A stretch of DNA of 64,000 nt. Source: Caballeronia glathei. GTDB taxonomy: Bacteria > Pseudomonadota > Gammaproteobacteria > Burkholderiales > Burkholderiaceae. The stretch covers positions 1-64,000 of the forward strand of contig NZ_JFHC01000003.1 of the NCBI RefSeq assembly GCF_000698595.1, in the 5' to 3' direction. A program made the position numbers and the translations under genes. The notes under the pieces are model-generated. The model saw only the letters and a list, made by a program, of their open reading frames with translations, did no database searches and was not told the origin of the DNA. Within the stretch, counting starts at the first letter, position 1. Each line of letters opens with the position of its first letter. This document shows, piece by piece, positions 8,459-17,639 of this stretch.

Positions 8459-9111
8459 TGCAGCCAGCCGACCGTTTCAATTCCGCTCACGGCCCGCACA
8501 GCGAGCAAATCGACATGGCCTTGCTGATGCCGGGCTTTGGCGACGCGGTGCACGATTCGCAGGGCGTCTTTCGCGCGCTCCTCGATGCGCTCGCGCGTCC
8601 TGGCCGCATCGTATCCGTCGAGTCTCTGCTGCCCGGCTACCAGGCCGACGCGAACGGTGCCCCGCTTGCTGCGTTCGCATCGCTGCTCGCGCTCGCCGAC
8701 TACTCGACCCCCGTGTTCGTGCAGCGGGACGACCGCGCGCTCGCCGATGCATTGCGCTTTCATGCGGGCGCCACGTTGACGCGTGATTGCGCGCAGGCGA
8801 CGTTCGCCTACGTGCACGACGCCGCGTCGATGCCGCCGCTCGATGCGTTTTCGCTCGGCGAACCCGAAGCGCCCGAGAACGCAGCGACGCTTTTCATCCG
8901 GGTCGATTCACTGACCGACGGCGCGCCTCTCACGTGGCAGGGCCCCGGTATTCGCGATGCGTCGACCGTTGGCATCGCAGGGCTGCCGGGGAAGTTCTGG
9001 GACGAGCGTGCTGCGCTCGCCTCGCGGTTTCCGTGCGGCATCGACTGCTATTTCGTCGCGGGTGGCTCGCTTGTCGGCCTGCCGCGCACGACCCGAGTGG
9101 AGAACAGCTAA
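8458..9111 (+). CDS. phnH: C-P lyase core complex subunit PhnH
   Basis: 217 residues. PhnH has a PLP-transferase-like fold without catalytic activity and docks into the PhnGHIJ complex. The conserved opening MPGFGDAVHDSQGVFRALLDALARPGRI and the late segment TWQGPGIRD...GLPGKFWDERAAL fit the family. The start overlaps the phnG stop by four bases, and the stop overlaps the phnI start by one base. Confidence 0.94.
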   Translation: MQPADRFNSAHGPHSEQIDMALLMPGFGDAVHDSQGVFRALLDALARPGRIVSVESLLPGYQADANGAPLAAFASLLALADYSTPVFVQRDDRALADALRFHAGATLTRDCAQATFAYVHDAASMPPLDAFSLGEPEAPENAATLFIRVDSLTDGAPLTWQGPGIRDASTVGIAGLPGKFWDERAALASRFPCGIDCYFVAGGSLVGLPRTTRVENS

Positions 9112-10250
9112 TGTACGTCGCAGTCAAAGGCGGGGAACGCGCGATCGAGCGTTCGTGGGACCTGCTTGCTGAAAAGCGCCGCGGCGATCGCGCGGTGGCG
9201 GAGCTGACCGTCGCGCAGATTCGCGGGCAACTGAGGCTCGCCGTTGCGCGCGTGATGACCGAAGGCTCGGTGTACGACGAGGAACTCGCTGCGCTGGCGA
9301 TCAAGCAGGCCGCGGGCGATCTGGTCGAAGCGATTTTCCTGCTGCGCGCGTATCGCACGACGCTGCCGCGCTTCGGCTACACGCTGCCGATCGATACGGA
9401 GGCCATGCACGCCGAGCGCCGCATCTCCGCCGCGTTCAAGGACATTCCCGGCGGGCAGATGCTCGGCGGCACGTATGACTACACGCAGCGCCTGCTCGAC
9501 TTCACGTTGCTCGCCGAAGGCGGCACCGGTGCAGGTGACGAAGACACCGCACCGGCGACACACGCGGAGCCGATGCCGCGCGTGCTCGCGATGCTCGACC
9601 GGGAAGGCCTGATCGAGCAGGAGAGGGCGCGCCCGGATGCCCCGGAACCCGGTGACCTGTCACGCGAGCCGCTCACCTTTCCCGTCGATCGCGCGACGCG
9701 GCTGCAGAATCTCGCCCGCGGCGACGAGGGCTTCCTGCTGTCCATCGGCTATGCGACGCAGCGCGGCTACGCGCACAGTCATCCGTTCGCGGGCGAGATC
9801 CGCAACGGGGAAGTCGCGGTCGAACTCGAACTCGACGAACTGGGCTTTGCGGTCGAGATCGGCGACATCGAGGTGACCGAGTGCCAGATGATCAACCAGT
9901 TCGCCGGCAGCGGCGAGGTGCCGCCAGCGTTCACACAGGGCTACGGCCTTGCCTTCGGCCATTCCGAGCGCAAGGCGATGGCAATGGCGCTGGTGGACCG
10001 CGCGTTGCGCGCGCAGGAACTGGGGGAAACCATCGCATCGCCGACGCAGGACGCCGAATTCGTGCTGTATCACAGCGACAACGTGGAGGCGTCCGGATTC
10101 GTGCAGCATCTGAAACTGCCGCATTATGTGGACTTCCAGTCGGAGCTCGAATTGCTGCGCGGTCTGCGAACGTCGGGCGGCGTTGCGTCACGGCCCGCGC
10201 CTGCGCTGGCCGCAGAGGAAGAACAGGAGGTCGCGCATGAGCGCCCGTGA
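9111..10250 (+). CDS. phnI: C-P lyase core complex subunit PhnI
   Basis: 379 residues. PhnI is the nucleosidase-like subunit that, with PhnG, H and L, displaces adenine from ATP with the phosphonate. MYVAVKGGERAIERSW at the start and GYTLPIDTEAMHAERRISAAFKDIPGG-type segments are characteristic. It starts one base inside the phnH stop and overlaps phnJ by 14 bases, a longer overlap than elsewhere in the operon. Confidence 0.95.
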   Translation: MYVAVKGGERAIERSWDLLAEKRRGDRAVAELTVAQIRGQLRLAVARVMTEGSVYDEELAALAIKQAAGDLVEAIFLLRAYRTTLPRFGYTLPIDTEAMHAERRISAAFKDIPGGQMLGGTYDYTQRLLDFTLLAEGGTGAGDEDTAPATHAEPMPRVLAMLDREGLIEQERARPDAPEPGDLSREPLTFPVDRATRLQNLARGDEGFLLSIGYATQRGYAHSHPFAGEIRNGEVAVELELDELGFAVEIGDIEVTECQMINQFAGSGEVPPAFTQGYGLAFGHSERKAMAMALVDRALRAQELGETIASPTQDAEFVLYHSDNVEASGFVQHLKLPHYVDFQSELELLRGLRTSGGVASRPAPALAAEEEQEVAHERP

Positions 10251-11130
10251 AGCAGGAACCGAACTCGCCGAAGGCTACAACTTCGCGTATCTCGACGAGC
10301 AGACAAAACGCATGATCCGCCGCGCGCTGCTCAAGGCCGTGGCCGTGCCCGGCCATCAGGTGCCGTTCGCGTCGCGCGAAATGCCGCTGCCCTATGGCTG
10401 GGGCACGGGCGGCCTTCAGGTGACGTCCGCGATCATCGGCCGCAGCGACACGCTGAAGGTGATCGACCAGGGCTCCGACGAAACCACCAACGCCGTCAAT
10501 ATCCGCCGCTTCTTCGCGCGCACGGCGGGCGTCGCGACCACGACACGCACCGCCGATGCGTCGATCGTGCAGACGCGCCACCGCATTCCCGAGACGCCGC
10601 TCACCGAAGCGCAGATACTCGTGTATCAGGTGCCGATGCCGGAGCCGCTCTACCGGCTCGAACCGCGCGTGACCGAGTGCCGCAAACTGCACGCGCTCGC
10701 GGACTACGGTCTCATCAACGTGAAATACTACGAGGATATCGTGCAGCACGGCAGCATCGCGACGACCTACGACTACCCGGTGCTCGTCAACGACCGCTAT
10801 CTGACCTCGCCGTCGCCGATTCCGAAATTCGACAATCCGAAGATGCATATGAACCCGGCGTTGCAGCTTTTCGGCGCGGGCCGCGAGCGCCGCATCTACG
10901 CGATCCCGCCGTACACCAAAGTGAAGAGCCTGGATTTCGAGGACCATCCGTTCAGCGTGCAGCGCTGGGAGCATCAGTGCGCGCTGTGCGGCTCGCGCGA
11001 GAGCTTCCTCGACGAGATGATCGTCGACGACGCCGGCTCGCGCATGTTCGTGTGCTCCGACAGCGATTACTGCAGCAGCCGCCGCGCTGCACAGGATGCA
11101 CCCGGGGACGCAGCGAAGGAGGCCGCATGA
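10237..11130 (+). CDS. phnJ: Alpha-D-ribose 1-methylphosphonate 5-phosphate C-P lyase (radical SAM)
   Basis: 297 residues. PhnJ cleaves the carbon-phosphorus bond with an S-adenosylmethionine radical and a [4Fe-4S] cluster. The four conserved Cys are C248, C251, C273 and C279 in the pattern C-x2-C-x21-C-x5-C (QCALCGSRES ... FVCSDSDYC), so the enzyme looks intact. Its products are a hydrocarbon and 5-phosphoribosyl 1,2-cyclic phosphate. CAGGAGG precedes the ATG inside the end of phnI. The stop overlaps phnK (ATGA). Confidence 0.97.
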   Translation: MSAREAGTELAEGYNFAYLDEQTKRMIRRALLKAVAVPGHQVPFASREMPLPYGWGTGGLQVTSAIIGRSDTLKVIDQGSDETTNAVNIRRFFARTAGVATTTRTADASIVQTRHRIPETPLTEAQILVYQVPMPEPLYRLEPRVTECRKLHALADYGLINVKYYEDIVQHGSIATTYDYPVLVNDRYLTSPSPIPKFDNPKMHMNPALQLFGAGRERRIYAIPPYTKVKSLDFEDHPFSVQRWEHQCALCGSRESFLDEMIVDDAGSRMFVCSDSDYCSSRRAAQDAPGDAAKEAA

Positions 11131-11915
11131 CGGTATCGGCACACGTCGCGCCGCTCCTGAGCGCACGCGGACTCTCGAAGCAGTATGCCGGGCGCGGCGG
11201 TTGCGTCGAGATCGACCTCGACGTCTATCCCGGCGAGGTGCTGTGCATCGTCGGCGAATCGGGCTCCGGCAAATCCACGCTGCTCAACGCGCTCGCGCTG
11301 CGCACGCCGTCGAACAGGGGCACGCTCACGTATCGCACGAGAGATGCCGCGACGCTCGACCTGATCGGTCTGGCGGAGCCGCAGCGGCGCATGCTGTCGC
11401 GCACCGAATGGGGCTTCGTTCATCAGAACGCACGCGACGGGCTTCGTCATGGCGTGTCGGCGGGGGCCAATATCGGCGAGCCGCTGATGGCGATCGGCGC
11501 GCGCCACTACGGGCGGCTGCGCGAAACGGCAGCGGACTGGATGGCGCGGGTCGAACTCGACGCCGCGCGCATCGACGAGCTTCCCTCCGCGTTTTCCGGC
11601 GGCATGCAGCAGCGCCTGCAGATCGCGCGCAATCTCGTGACGGGACCGCGCCTCGTCTTCATGGACGAGCCCACCGCCGGCCTCGACGTGTCCGTGCAGG
11701 CGCGCCTGCTCGACCTGCTGCGCACGCTCACGAGCAAGCTTCATCTCGCCGCGCTGATCGTCACGCACGATATCGGCGTCGCGCGGCTGCTCGCGCATCG
11801 CCTGATGGTGATGAAGGACGGGCGCGTGGTGGAGAGCGGCCTGACCGACCAGGTGCTCGATGACCCGCAACATCCCTACACGCAGACGCTGGTTGCGTCC
11901 GTGCTGCCTGTCTGA
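11127..11915 (+). CDS. phnK: C-P lyase accessory ATP-binding protein PhnK
   Basis: 262 residues. ABC-type ATPase with Walker A GESGSGKST (43-51), signature FSGGMQQRLQIARNL and Walker B LVFMDEPTAGLDVS. Although built like a transporter ATPase, PhnK is known to bind the PhnGHIJ core. It starts in the phnJ stop codon region and is followed by its paralogue phnL after nine bases. Confidence 0.95.
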   Translation: MTVSAHVAPLLSARGLSKQYAGRGGCVEIDLDVYPGEVLCIVGESGSGKSTLLNALALRTPSNRGTLTYRTRDAATLDLIGLAEPQRRMLSRTEWGFVHQNARDGLRHGVSAGANIGEPLMAIGARHYGRLRETAADWMARVELDAARIDELPSAFSGGMQQRLQIARNLVTGPRLVFMDEPTAGLDVSVQARLLDLLRTLTSKLHLAALIVTHDIGVARLLAHRLMVMKDGRVVESGLTDQVLDDPQHPYTQTLVASVLPV

Positions 11916-11924
11916 GGTAAGACG

Positions 11925-12710
11925 ATGAATGCCAATGCCGATCTCTCCAACGAACTCGCGTTCGCACGCCGCGATGCACTGATGCTGCGCGCACGCGGCA
12001 TCGCGAAGACATTCACGCTGCACCAGCAGGGCGGGGCGCGCATCGCGGCGCTTCATGGCGTGTCGCTCGATGTCGAGCGCGGCGAATGCGTCGTGCTGTC
12101 CGGCGCATCGGGCGCGGGCAAGAGCACGTTCCTGCGCTGCATCTACGGCAACTATCTCGCGACGGGCGGCACGATCGCGATTCGCGACGACAGCCGCGAG
12201 TCGCGTCATGTTTCGCTCACGCATGCCTCGCCGCACGACGTGATCCGTTTGCGCCGGACGACGATGGGCTACGTGAGCCAGTTCCTGCGCGCGATCCCGC
12301 GCGTGTCGTCGCTCGATCTGGTGAGCGAGCCGCTCGTTTCGCGCGGCGTCGGCGAAGAGGACGCACGGGCGCGGGCGAGCGCGCTGCTCGAACGCCTTCA
12401 CGTGCCGCGCCGCCTGTGGGCGCTCGCGCCTGCCACGTTCTCGGGCGGCGAGCAGCAGCGCGTGAACATCGCGCGCGGGCTGATCGCGGGCCAGCCGCTC
12501 CTGCTTCTCGACGAGCCGACCGCGTCGCTCGACGCCGAGAATCGCGACGTGGTCGCCGACCTGATCGTCGAGGCGCGCGAAGCGGGCGCGGCAATCGTCG
12601 GCATCTTTCACGACGAGGACACGCGCGAGCGCGTGGCGACGCGCGTCGTCGGCCTGGACGAACTAACGAAGCAATCTCCATCGAACACGGGAATCTTGCA
12701 GACATGCTGA
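11925..12710 (+). CDS. phnL: C-P lyase accessory ATP-binding protein PhnL
   Basis: 261 residues. ABC-type ATPase with Walker A SGASGAGKST, Q-loop VSQFLRAIPRVS, signature FSGGEQQRVNIARGL and Walker B LLLLDEPTASLD. PhnL is required, with PhnGHI, for transfer of phosphonate to the ribose of ATP. There is an N-terminal extension of about 20 residues before the first core segment. It overlaps phnM by seven bases. Confidence 0.95.
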   Translation: MNANADLSNELAFARRDALMLRARGIAKTFTLHQQGGARIAALHGVSLDVERGECVVLSGASGAGKSTFLRCIYGNYLATGGTIAIRDDSRESRHVSLTHASPHDVIRLRRTTMGYVSQFLRAIPRVSSLDLVSEPLVSRGVGEEDARARASALLERLHVPRRLWALAPATFSGGEQQRVNIARGLIAGQPLLLLDEPTASLDAENRDVVADLIVEAREAGAAIVGIFHDEDTRERVATRVVGLDELTKQSPSNTGILQTC

Positions 12711-13837
12711 TCAAGAATGCGCGCATCGTGACGCGCGACGAGGAATTCACCGGCGTGGTCCGCGTGACGGACGGCCGCATCGACGAGGTGGCGCCCGGCA
12801 CGACGTCGGCGGCGCAGGCCGAGGACTGGGAAGGCGACTATCTGCTGCCGGGGCTGGTCGAACTGCATACGGACAACATCGAGAAGCATCTCGCGCCGCG
12901 GCCGGGCGTGCTGTGGAATCACGAGGCCGCCATTCTCGTACACGACCAGCAGGTCGCATGCGCGGGCATCACGACCGTATTCGATGCGCTCGGCATCGGC
13001 TCGCGGCCGGATGTCGGCGTGCGCGGGCGCGAGATCCAGACGAAGTGCGCGCAGTCGATCGAAAACTTTGCGCGCCGCGGGCTCCTGCGCGCCGATCACT
13101 TCCTGCACCTGCGCTGCGAGGTCGCGACGGCCGACGTCGTCGAGATTTTCGATTCGCTGAGTTCGCATCCGCTTTTGCGCCTCGCGTCGGTCATGGACCA
13201 CACGCCGGGCCAGCGCCAGTGGCACGATCCGGTGCAATGGCGCCGCTATCAGGAACGTCACGGCAAGTGGACCGACGAGCGCGCCCGCACGGCGCTCGAG
13301 GAACTCGCCGAAGACCAGCGCCGCTACGCGCACGCGCACCGGCGCGATATCGTCGAGCGCTGCCGCTCGCTCGGCATGTCGCTCGCAAGCCATGACGACA
13401 CGCTCGTCGAGCACGTGGAGGAAGCCGCGCGCGACGGCATCGTGCTCGCCGAATTCCCGACGACGCTCGTGGCCGCACAGGCCTCGCGGCGCCTGAACAT
13501 CGCGACGATCATGGGCGCGCCGAACGTGGTGCGCGGCGGCTCGCATTCGGGCAACGTGTCGGCGCTGGAACTCGCGCAGGCGGGTTTGCTCGACATCCTG
13601 TCGTCAGACTACGTGCCGTCGAGCCTGCTGATCGCGGCGTTCGACCTCGTGCGCAAGGCGGACTGGACGCTGCCGCGCGCGATCGCCACCGTCTCGTCGG
13701 CGCCCGCGCGGGCGGCGGGCCTCGACGATCGCGGCGCCATTGCGCCAGGACTTCGCGCCGACCTGGTCCGTGTGGCATCGGCCGATGGCCTGCCGGTGCC
13801 GCGTGCGACCTATCGCGCGGGCTTGCGCGTCGGCTGA
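12704..13837 (+). CDS. phnM: Alpha-D-ribose 1-methylphosphonate 5-triphosphate diphosphatase
   Basis: 377 residues, amidohydrolase superfamily. PhnM removes diphosphate from the triphosphate intermediate before PhnJ acts. The metal-binding region LLPGLVELHTDNIEKH, the LASHDD segment and the SSDYVPSSLL region near the end are present. It is the last gene of the operon; no phnO or phnP follows, and the next 158 bases show no strong terminator. Confidence 0.95.
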   Translation: MLIKNARIVTRDEEFTGVVRVTDGRIDEVAPGTTSAAQAEDWEGDYLLPGLVELHTDNIEKHLAPRPGVLWNHEAAILVHDQQVACAGITTVFDALGIGSRPDVGVRGREIQTKCAQSIENFARRGLLRADHFLHLRCEVATADVVEIFDSLSSHPLLRLASVMDHTPGQRQWHDPVQWRRYQERHGKWTDERARTALEELAEDQRRYAHAHRRDIVERCRSLGMSLASHDDTLVEHVEEAARDGIVLAEFPTTLVAAQASRRLNIATIMGAPNVVRGGSHSGNVSALELAQAGLLDILSSDYVPSSLLIAAFDLVRKADWTLPRAIATVSSAPARAAGLDDRGAIAPGLRADLVRVASADGLPVPRATYRAGLRVG

Positions 13838-13995
13838 CCAGGCCGAGTCACACACCAGGCGAATCCATAACGCGCCGGTTATCGTGAGCATGAAAAACAT
13901 TAACTATCATTGATCGATAACCGGTCCTACTCTTTTATCAAGCCCTTCGAAACATGCAAGCAGCATGAGCGGGGCGAAGACTGAAGGAGACGGAC

Positions 13996-14244
13996 ATGGA
14001 CACCTCTGCGCACTCATTGCATTTCCTCGTCGAGAAATGGCTCGCGCCCAGCGCGGCAATGCGCATCCGCGTGGTCCGGTTCGGCAGGCTGGGCTCCGAA
14101 AAGAGGCCCTACGTGCATGTCGAAGCGTCGGCTTCGAGCGGTTCTCGCGCGATCTTCTTCTTTCGCCACGACGACGGATGCTGGTGCGTGTTTCCCGCCA
14201 CCCGTGCGCGTCCGTGCATGAACGGCTATCGGCTTGCGGCATAG
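13996..14244 (+). CDS. Small protein of unknown function
   Basis: 82 residues, basic, with one Cys-Trp-Cys (CWCVF) motif and a C-terminal Cys; no signal peptide or membrane helix. AGGAGA lies six bases before the ATG, which is the main reason for believing it is translated. It stands alone between the phn operon and a small secreted protein gene. No family is recognised. Confidence 0.5.
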   Translation: MDTSAHSLHFLVEKWLAPSAAMRIRVVRFGRLGSEKRPYVHVEASASSGSRAIFFFRHDDGCWCVFPATRARPCMNGYRLAA

Positions 14245-14600
14245 TGGTGCATGGCGCGCACGTAGTGCGCATGCTGCGCCGCAGAATCAGAGAGCGGGAA
14301 TTTTCTTCACGCGCACAGCGGATTTTTTCACACCGCTCGTCCTACCGGCTTGACGGATCACCAGCCGTCCCTATCAGGAGAAAGGGGACTGAGGCGTCGC
14401 GTACAGACGCTGGCGCGGGAAGCCAGCACTCTGTAGACTCCCACGCGGAACGCGCGGGTTGCTTGCCAGCAGCGCAATCCAGCAGTCCGCTTCGGGAACG
14501 AACGCCTCGTACCACACGACATCCGATGCACCGGTGTCTGGCGCGTTAATTGCTCCGTTCGTGACGTCTGGTACCGTCAGGAATTGCCTACGCTGCCGCC
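14245..14600. other. Intergenic region, no gene seen
   Basis: About 350 bases. Reading frames here are short, lack ribosome binding sites and have no recognisable product. It contains a slightly AT-richer patch (14300-14335) that could hold a promoter for the secreted protein gene at 14601, but no element is clear enough to call. Confidence 0.4.
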
Positions 14601-15044
14601 ATGAAACACGGTTTCCTAAGCTCGCTGACCGCGCTCACCGCAGGCGCCTGTCTTGCGCCCGCGCTCTGCCACGCCCATGCGCTCGACCCGCAACTCGATT
14701 GCAAGTCGAACGCCCACGGCTTCATTGCCCCCCTCGTCAACTATCGCTACATCGAATCGACGCCGATGCGTGTCGAAGCGAACTCGGTCAACGCGTTTCG
14801 GCCGACTCGCGGCAGCAACCTCACGGCTTTCGGCTTTCGCGTCTACGCGGTGCTCGGCTATGAGCACGGCGATGCGATGTTCAAGGAAGGCAGCGGCAAG
14901 CCCGTCAAGAACTCGTCGTACGGTGTCGTCGTGACGGGCGCGTCGGAAACGGTGGAGGCGCGCGTGCGGGAAGCGGGCAGCGACGCGGTGGTGCATCAGG
15001 TCGTGCCGATGCTTCTGACCGCCGTCTTCTGCGGCGGACACTGA
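14601..15044 (+). CDS. Secreted protein of unknown function
   Basis: 147 residues. Signal peptide at the N-terminus (MKHGFLSSLTALTAGACLAPALCHAHA), cleavage probably after CHA or AHA. The mature part has two Cys (DCKSN near the start, FCGGH at the end) that could form a disulfide in the periplasm. The mature region is compact with several beta-like segments; no family is recognised. The ribosome binding site is weak. Confidence 0.6.
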   Translation: MKHGFLSSLTALTAGACLAPALCHAHALDPQLDCKSNAHGFIAPLVNYRYIESTPMRVEANSVNAFRPTRGSNLTAFGFRVYAVLGYEHGDAMFKEGSGKPVKNSSYGVVVTGASETVEARVREAGSDAVVHQVVPMLLTAVFCGGH

Positions 15045-15114
15045 GGCGCCCGGGGCGCCGGAGCGTTGGATCGCCGGATCGGACCCCATCGAAGCACGAC
15101 CGGGTCCGTCACTT

Positions 15115-17199
15115 TCATGCGGCGCGGTTGAACATCCCGTCCTGTGACAGTGCCTCGACGAGATCGTCCGGCGACATCGGGCGCCCGAGCAGGAACCCTT
15201 GCAGCGAGTCGCAGCCAAGACGCGTCAGGAATTCCTGCTGCGCTGCCGTCTCGACGCCTTCCGCGACGATGTTCAGATTGAGCGTTTCACCGAGCGCGAC
15301 GATCGCCGACACGATCGCGGCGTCCTCCGTGTCGCGCGCGAGATCGCGGATGAACCCGCGATCGATCTTCAGCTCGCTCGCCGGCAGCCGCTTCAGGTAG
15401 AGCAGGCTCGAATAGCCGGTGCCGAAATCGTCGATGGAAATGCGCACGCCCATGTCGCTCAGTTGCTGGAGAATGCGCAGGCTCGCGTCGGCATTGCGCA
15501 TCGCCGTGGACTCGGTCACTTCCAGCGTCAGGCAGCCCGGCTCCAGCGCGTGGCGTGCCAGCGTGTCGCGCACCATCTGCAGCAGGCTCGCATGGCCGAA
15601 CTGCAGCGCGGACAGGTTGACGGCGACAGACCAGTCGCGGCGGCCCGCGTCGTGCCATACGCGCATCTGCCGGCAGGCCTCGTCGAGCACCCACGCGCCG
15701 ATCGGCACGATCAGGCCCGTCTTTTCCGCGAGCGGGATGAACTGGTCGGGCGCAATGAGCCCGCGTGCCGGATGCGCCCAGCGCACGAGCGCCTCCACGC
15801 CGAGCATCGGACCGCTGGGCGCGGCGAGCTTCGGCTGGTATTGCAGGATCAGCTCGTTTCGTTCGAGCGCGAGCCGCAGGTCCTGCACAAGCTGCAACTG
15901 CTCGTGCACGTTGGCGTTCATCGACGTCTCGAAGAAGCAGTAGACGTTGCGGCCGAGCGCCTTCGCGTGATACATCGCGGCGTCTGCGTTGGTGAGCAGG
16001 TCGTGCTGATCGATGCCGTCGCCGGGATACATCGCCACGCCGATGCTCGTCGACACGCGCAGCGTGCGCCCGGCCACCTGAAACGGTTCGCGAATGACGG
16101 TGAGCACCTTGTCGGCGAGCGTTGCCGCGTCCGCCGGTTCGCCGACTCGCGCGAGCAGCACGAATTCGTCGCCGCCCACGCGGGCGATCGTGTCCTCCTG
16201 CCGCACGCTCGACTCGATGCGCCGGGCGACCTCCACGAGCAGCAGGTCGCCGATGTGATGGCCGTAGGCGTCGTTGACCGTCTTGAAGCCGTCGAGGTCC
16301 ATGAACATCACGGCGAAGCGTCCGTTGTTCCGGTCCGCGCCATGCAGCGCCCGGTCGAGCCGGTCCGTGAGCAGCATGCGGTTCGGAAGCTTGGTGAGGT
16401 TGTCGTGCAGCGCGAGGTAGGTGAGCTCCTGATTCGCCTCGGCAAGCGACACTGCGAGCACGGACGTGCGCGCTTCCAGGCGCAGGTCGAGCACCGAGAC
16501 GATCAGCGCGATGGCGAGCACGGCGAGCGTGACGACGATGATCACGAGCGCGAGCCATCCGGCGTTCACGCCGCTGCGCGCCGCGCCGCAGACGCTGCCC
16601 ACCGGAAACTGCGCCGCGGCCATGCCCGTGTAGTGCATGCCGACGATGGCGGCGCCCATCACGAGCGCGGCGGCCGCGCGCAATGGTCTGACGAGGGGCG
16701 AATGGCGGCGCAGGCGAAATGCGATCCAGAGCGCCGCGCCCGACGCAAGCATCGCGATCGCGACGGACAGCGCGAAGAGCGACGGAACGTAGACGATCGA
16801 GGGCGACATGCGCATCGCCGCCATGCCGGTGTAGTGCATGCCTGCGACACCCGCGCCGAGCAGCACCGCTCCCCAGGCGATCCGGGTCCACGGCAGGCTT
16901 TCCTGGCACACGAGCCACAGCGCGAACGCCGACGAGGCGATCGCGAGCAGGAGCGAGAGCGCGGTTATCGCGGGGTCGTAGCCGAGCGGAATCGGCAGGC
17001 TGAACGCGAGCATGCCGATGAAGTGCATCGACCAGATGCCGGTGCCCATCGCACAAGCTCCGCCCGCGAGCCACCAGTGCGCCGCCCGGCCCTTTGCGGT
17101 GGAAATGCGGCCTGCCATGTCGAGCGCGGTGTACGACGCCAGAATCGCCACGAGTAGCGAGAACAGGACGAGCAAACTGTTATAGCTACTCGCAAACAT
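15115..17199 (-). CDS. MHYT-GGDEF-EAL cyclic-di-GMP signalling protein
   Basis: 694 residues. The N-terminal MHYT integral membrane sensor (about 1-240) contains the three copies of its motif: MHFIGM, MHYTGM and MHYTGM; such domains are thought to sense a diatomic gas through bound copper. A GGDEF domain follows, with intact VGGDEF at about 341-346, then an EAL domain with intact EALVRW (about 467) and DDFGTGYSSL. Both synthesis and hydrolysis of cyclic-di-GMP are therefore possible on sequence grounds. The start at MFASSYN is preferred because AAAGGAAT precedes it; the frame upstream is not membrane-like. Confidence 0.93.
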   Translation of the reverse strand: MFASSYNSLLVLFSLLVAILASYTALDMAGRISTAKGRAAHWWLAGGACAMGTGIWSMHFIGMLAFSLPIPLGYDPAITALSLLLAIASSAFALWLVCQESLPWTRIAWGAVLLGAGVAGMHYTGMAAMRMSPSIVYVPSLFALSVAIAMLASGAALWIAFRLRRHSPLVRPLRAAAALVMGAAIVGMHYTGMAAAQFPVGSVCGAARSGVNAGWLALVIIVVTLAVLAIALIVSVLDLRLEARTSVLAVSLAEANQELTYLALHDNLTKLPNRMLLTDRLDRALHGADRNNGRFAVMFMDLDGFKTVNDAYGHHIGDLLLVEVARRIESSVRQEDTIARVGGDEFVLLARVGEPADAATLADKVLTVIREPFQVAGRTLRVSTSIGVAMYPGDGIDQHDLLTNADAAMYHAKALGRNVYCFFETSMNANVHEQLQLVQDLRLALERNELILQYQPKLAAPSGPMLGVEALVRWAHPARGLIAPDQFIPLAEKTGLIVPIGAWVLDEACRQMRVWHDAGRRDWSVAVNLSALQFGHASLLQMVRDTLARHALEPGCLTLEVTESTAMRNADASLRILQQLSDMGVRISIDDFGTGYSSLLYLKRLPASELKIDRGFIRDLARDTEDAAIVSAIVALGETLNLNIVAEGVETAAQQEFLTRLGCDSLQGFLLGRPMSPDDLVEALSQDGMFNRAA

Positions 17200-17639
17200 C
17201 GGGTATTCCTTTGAAGATTTCCGTTTCCGCCCCGCCCGGATTGCCCGGACCGCGTGCCACTGCCGCGCGGCGAAGGAGGCGTCGGTACGCCTCTTATAAC
17301 GACCGCGTTCGCGCGCGACTTTAGCGCGCAACTTCAGCGCGCGATCCGCGAGCGGCGATTCGCGGGTGCGCGATGCCGTCGGCCGCGATTTCACATCCTG
17401 CGGCGATCACCGGTGCTTTCAGGCGCGCTCGCGAACGTCTTGTGCCACGCACACGTTTGCGGCTGCGCATTTTCAACGCCTCATGCCGGCTGGCACGCTT
17501 TTTCCTGAAACACCGGGCACGTAGATTTCAAAATCTAATGGTTAACCTTTCATTGTCACTACAAAATCGCATGCCTAGAATGCAAAAAACGGTTTGCGTC
17601 TGTACGTTCGTTTTATCAGCGAAGCTCGGGGAGACCGCC
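17200..17639. promoter_or_regulatory. Intergenic region upstream of TRAP operon
   Basis: 440 bases with no convincing gene. The left half is GC-rich; from about 17515 it becomes AT-rich. It holds a perfect inverted repeat AGATTT-CA-AAATCT (17523-17536) and a sigma-54-like stretch CTGGCACG-CTTT-TTCC (17490-17505) in which the -12 element has CC instead of GC. One or both may serve the rightward TRAP transporter operon. Both assignments are tentative. Confidence 0.35.

Noticed and set aside
11067..12611. A 514-codon leftward open frame
   Set aside because: Antisense to phnK and phnL, which have all ABC motifs.
15199..17157. A 652-codon rightward open frame
   Set aside because: Antisense to the MHYT-GGDEF-EAL gene; Arg/His-rich shadow.
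17490..17505. Sigma-54 promoter before the TRAP operon
   Set aside because: The -24 half is perfect, but the -12 element has CC for the critical GC and no activator gene is adjacent; kept only as a remark.
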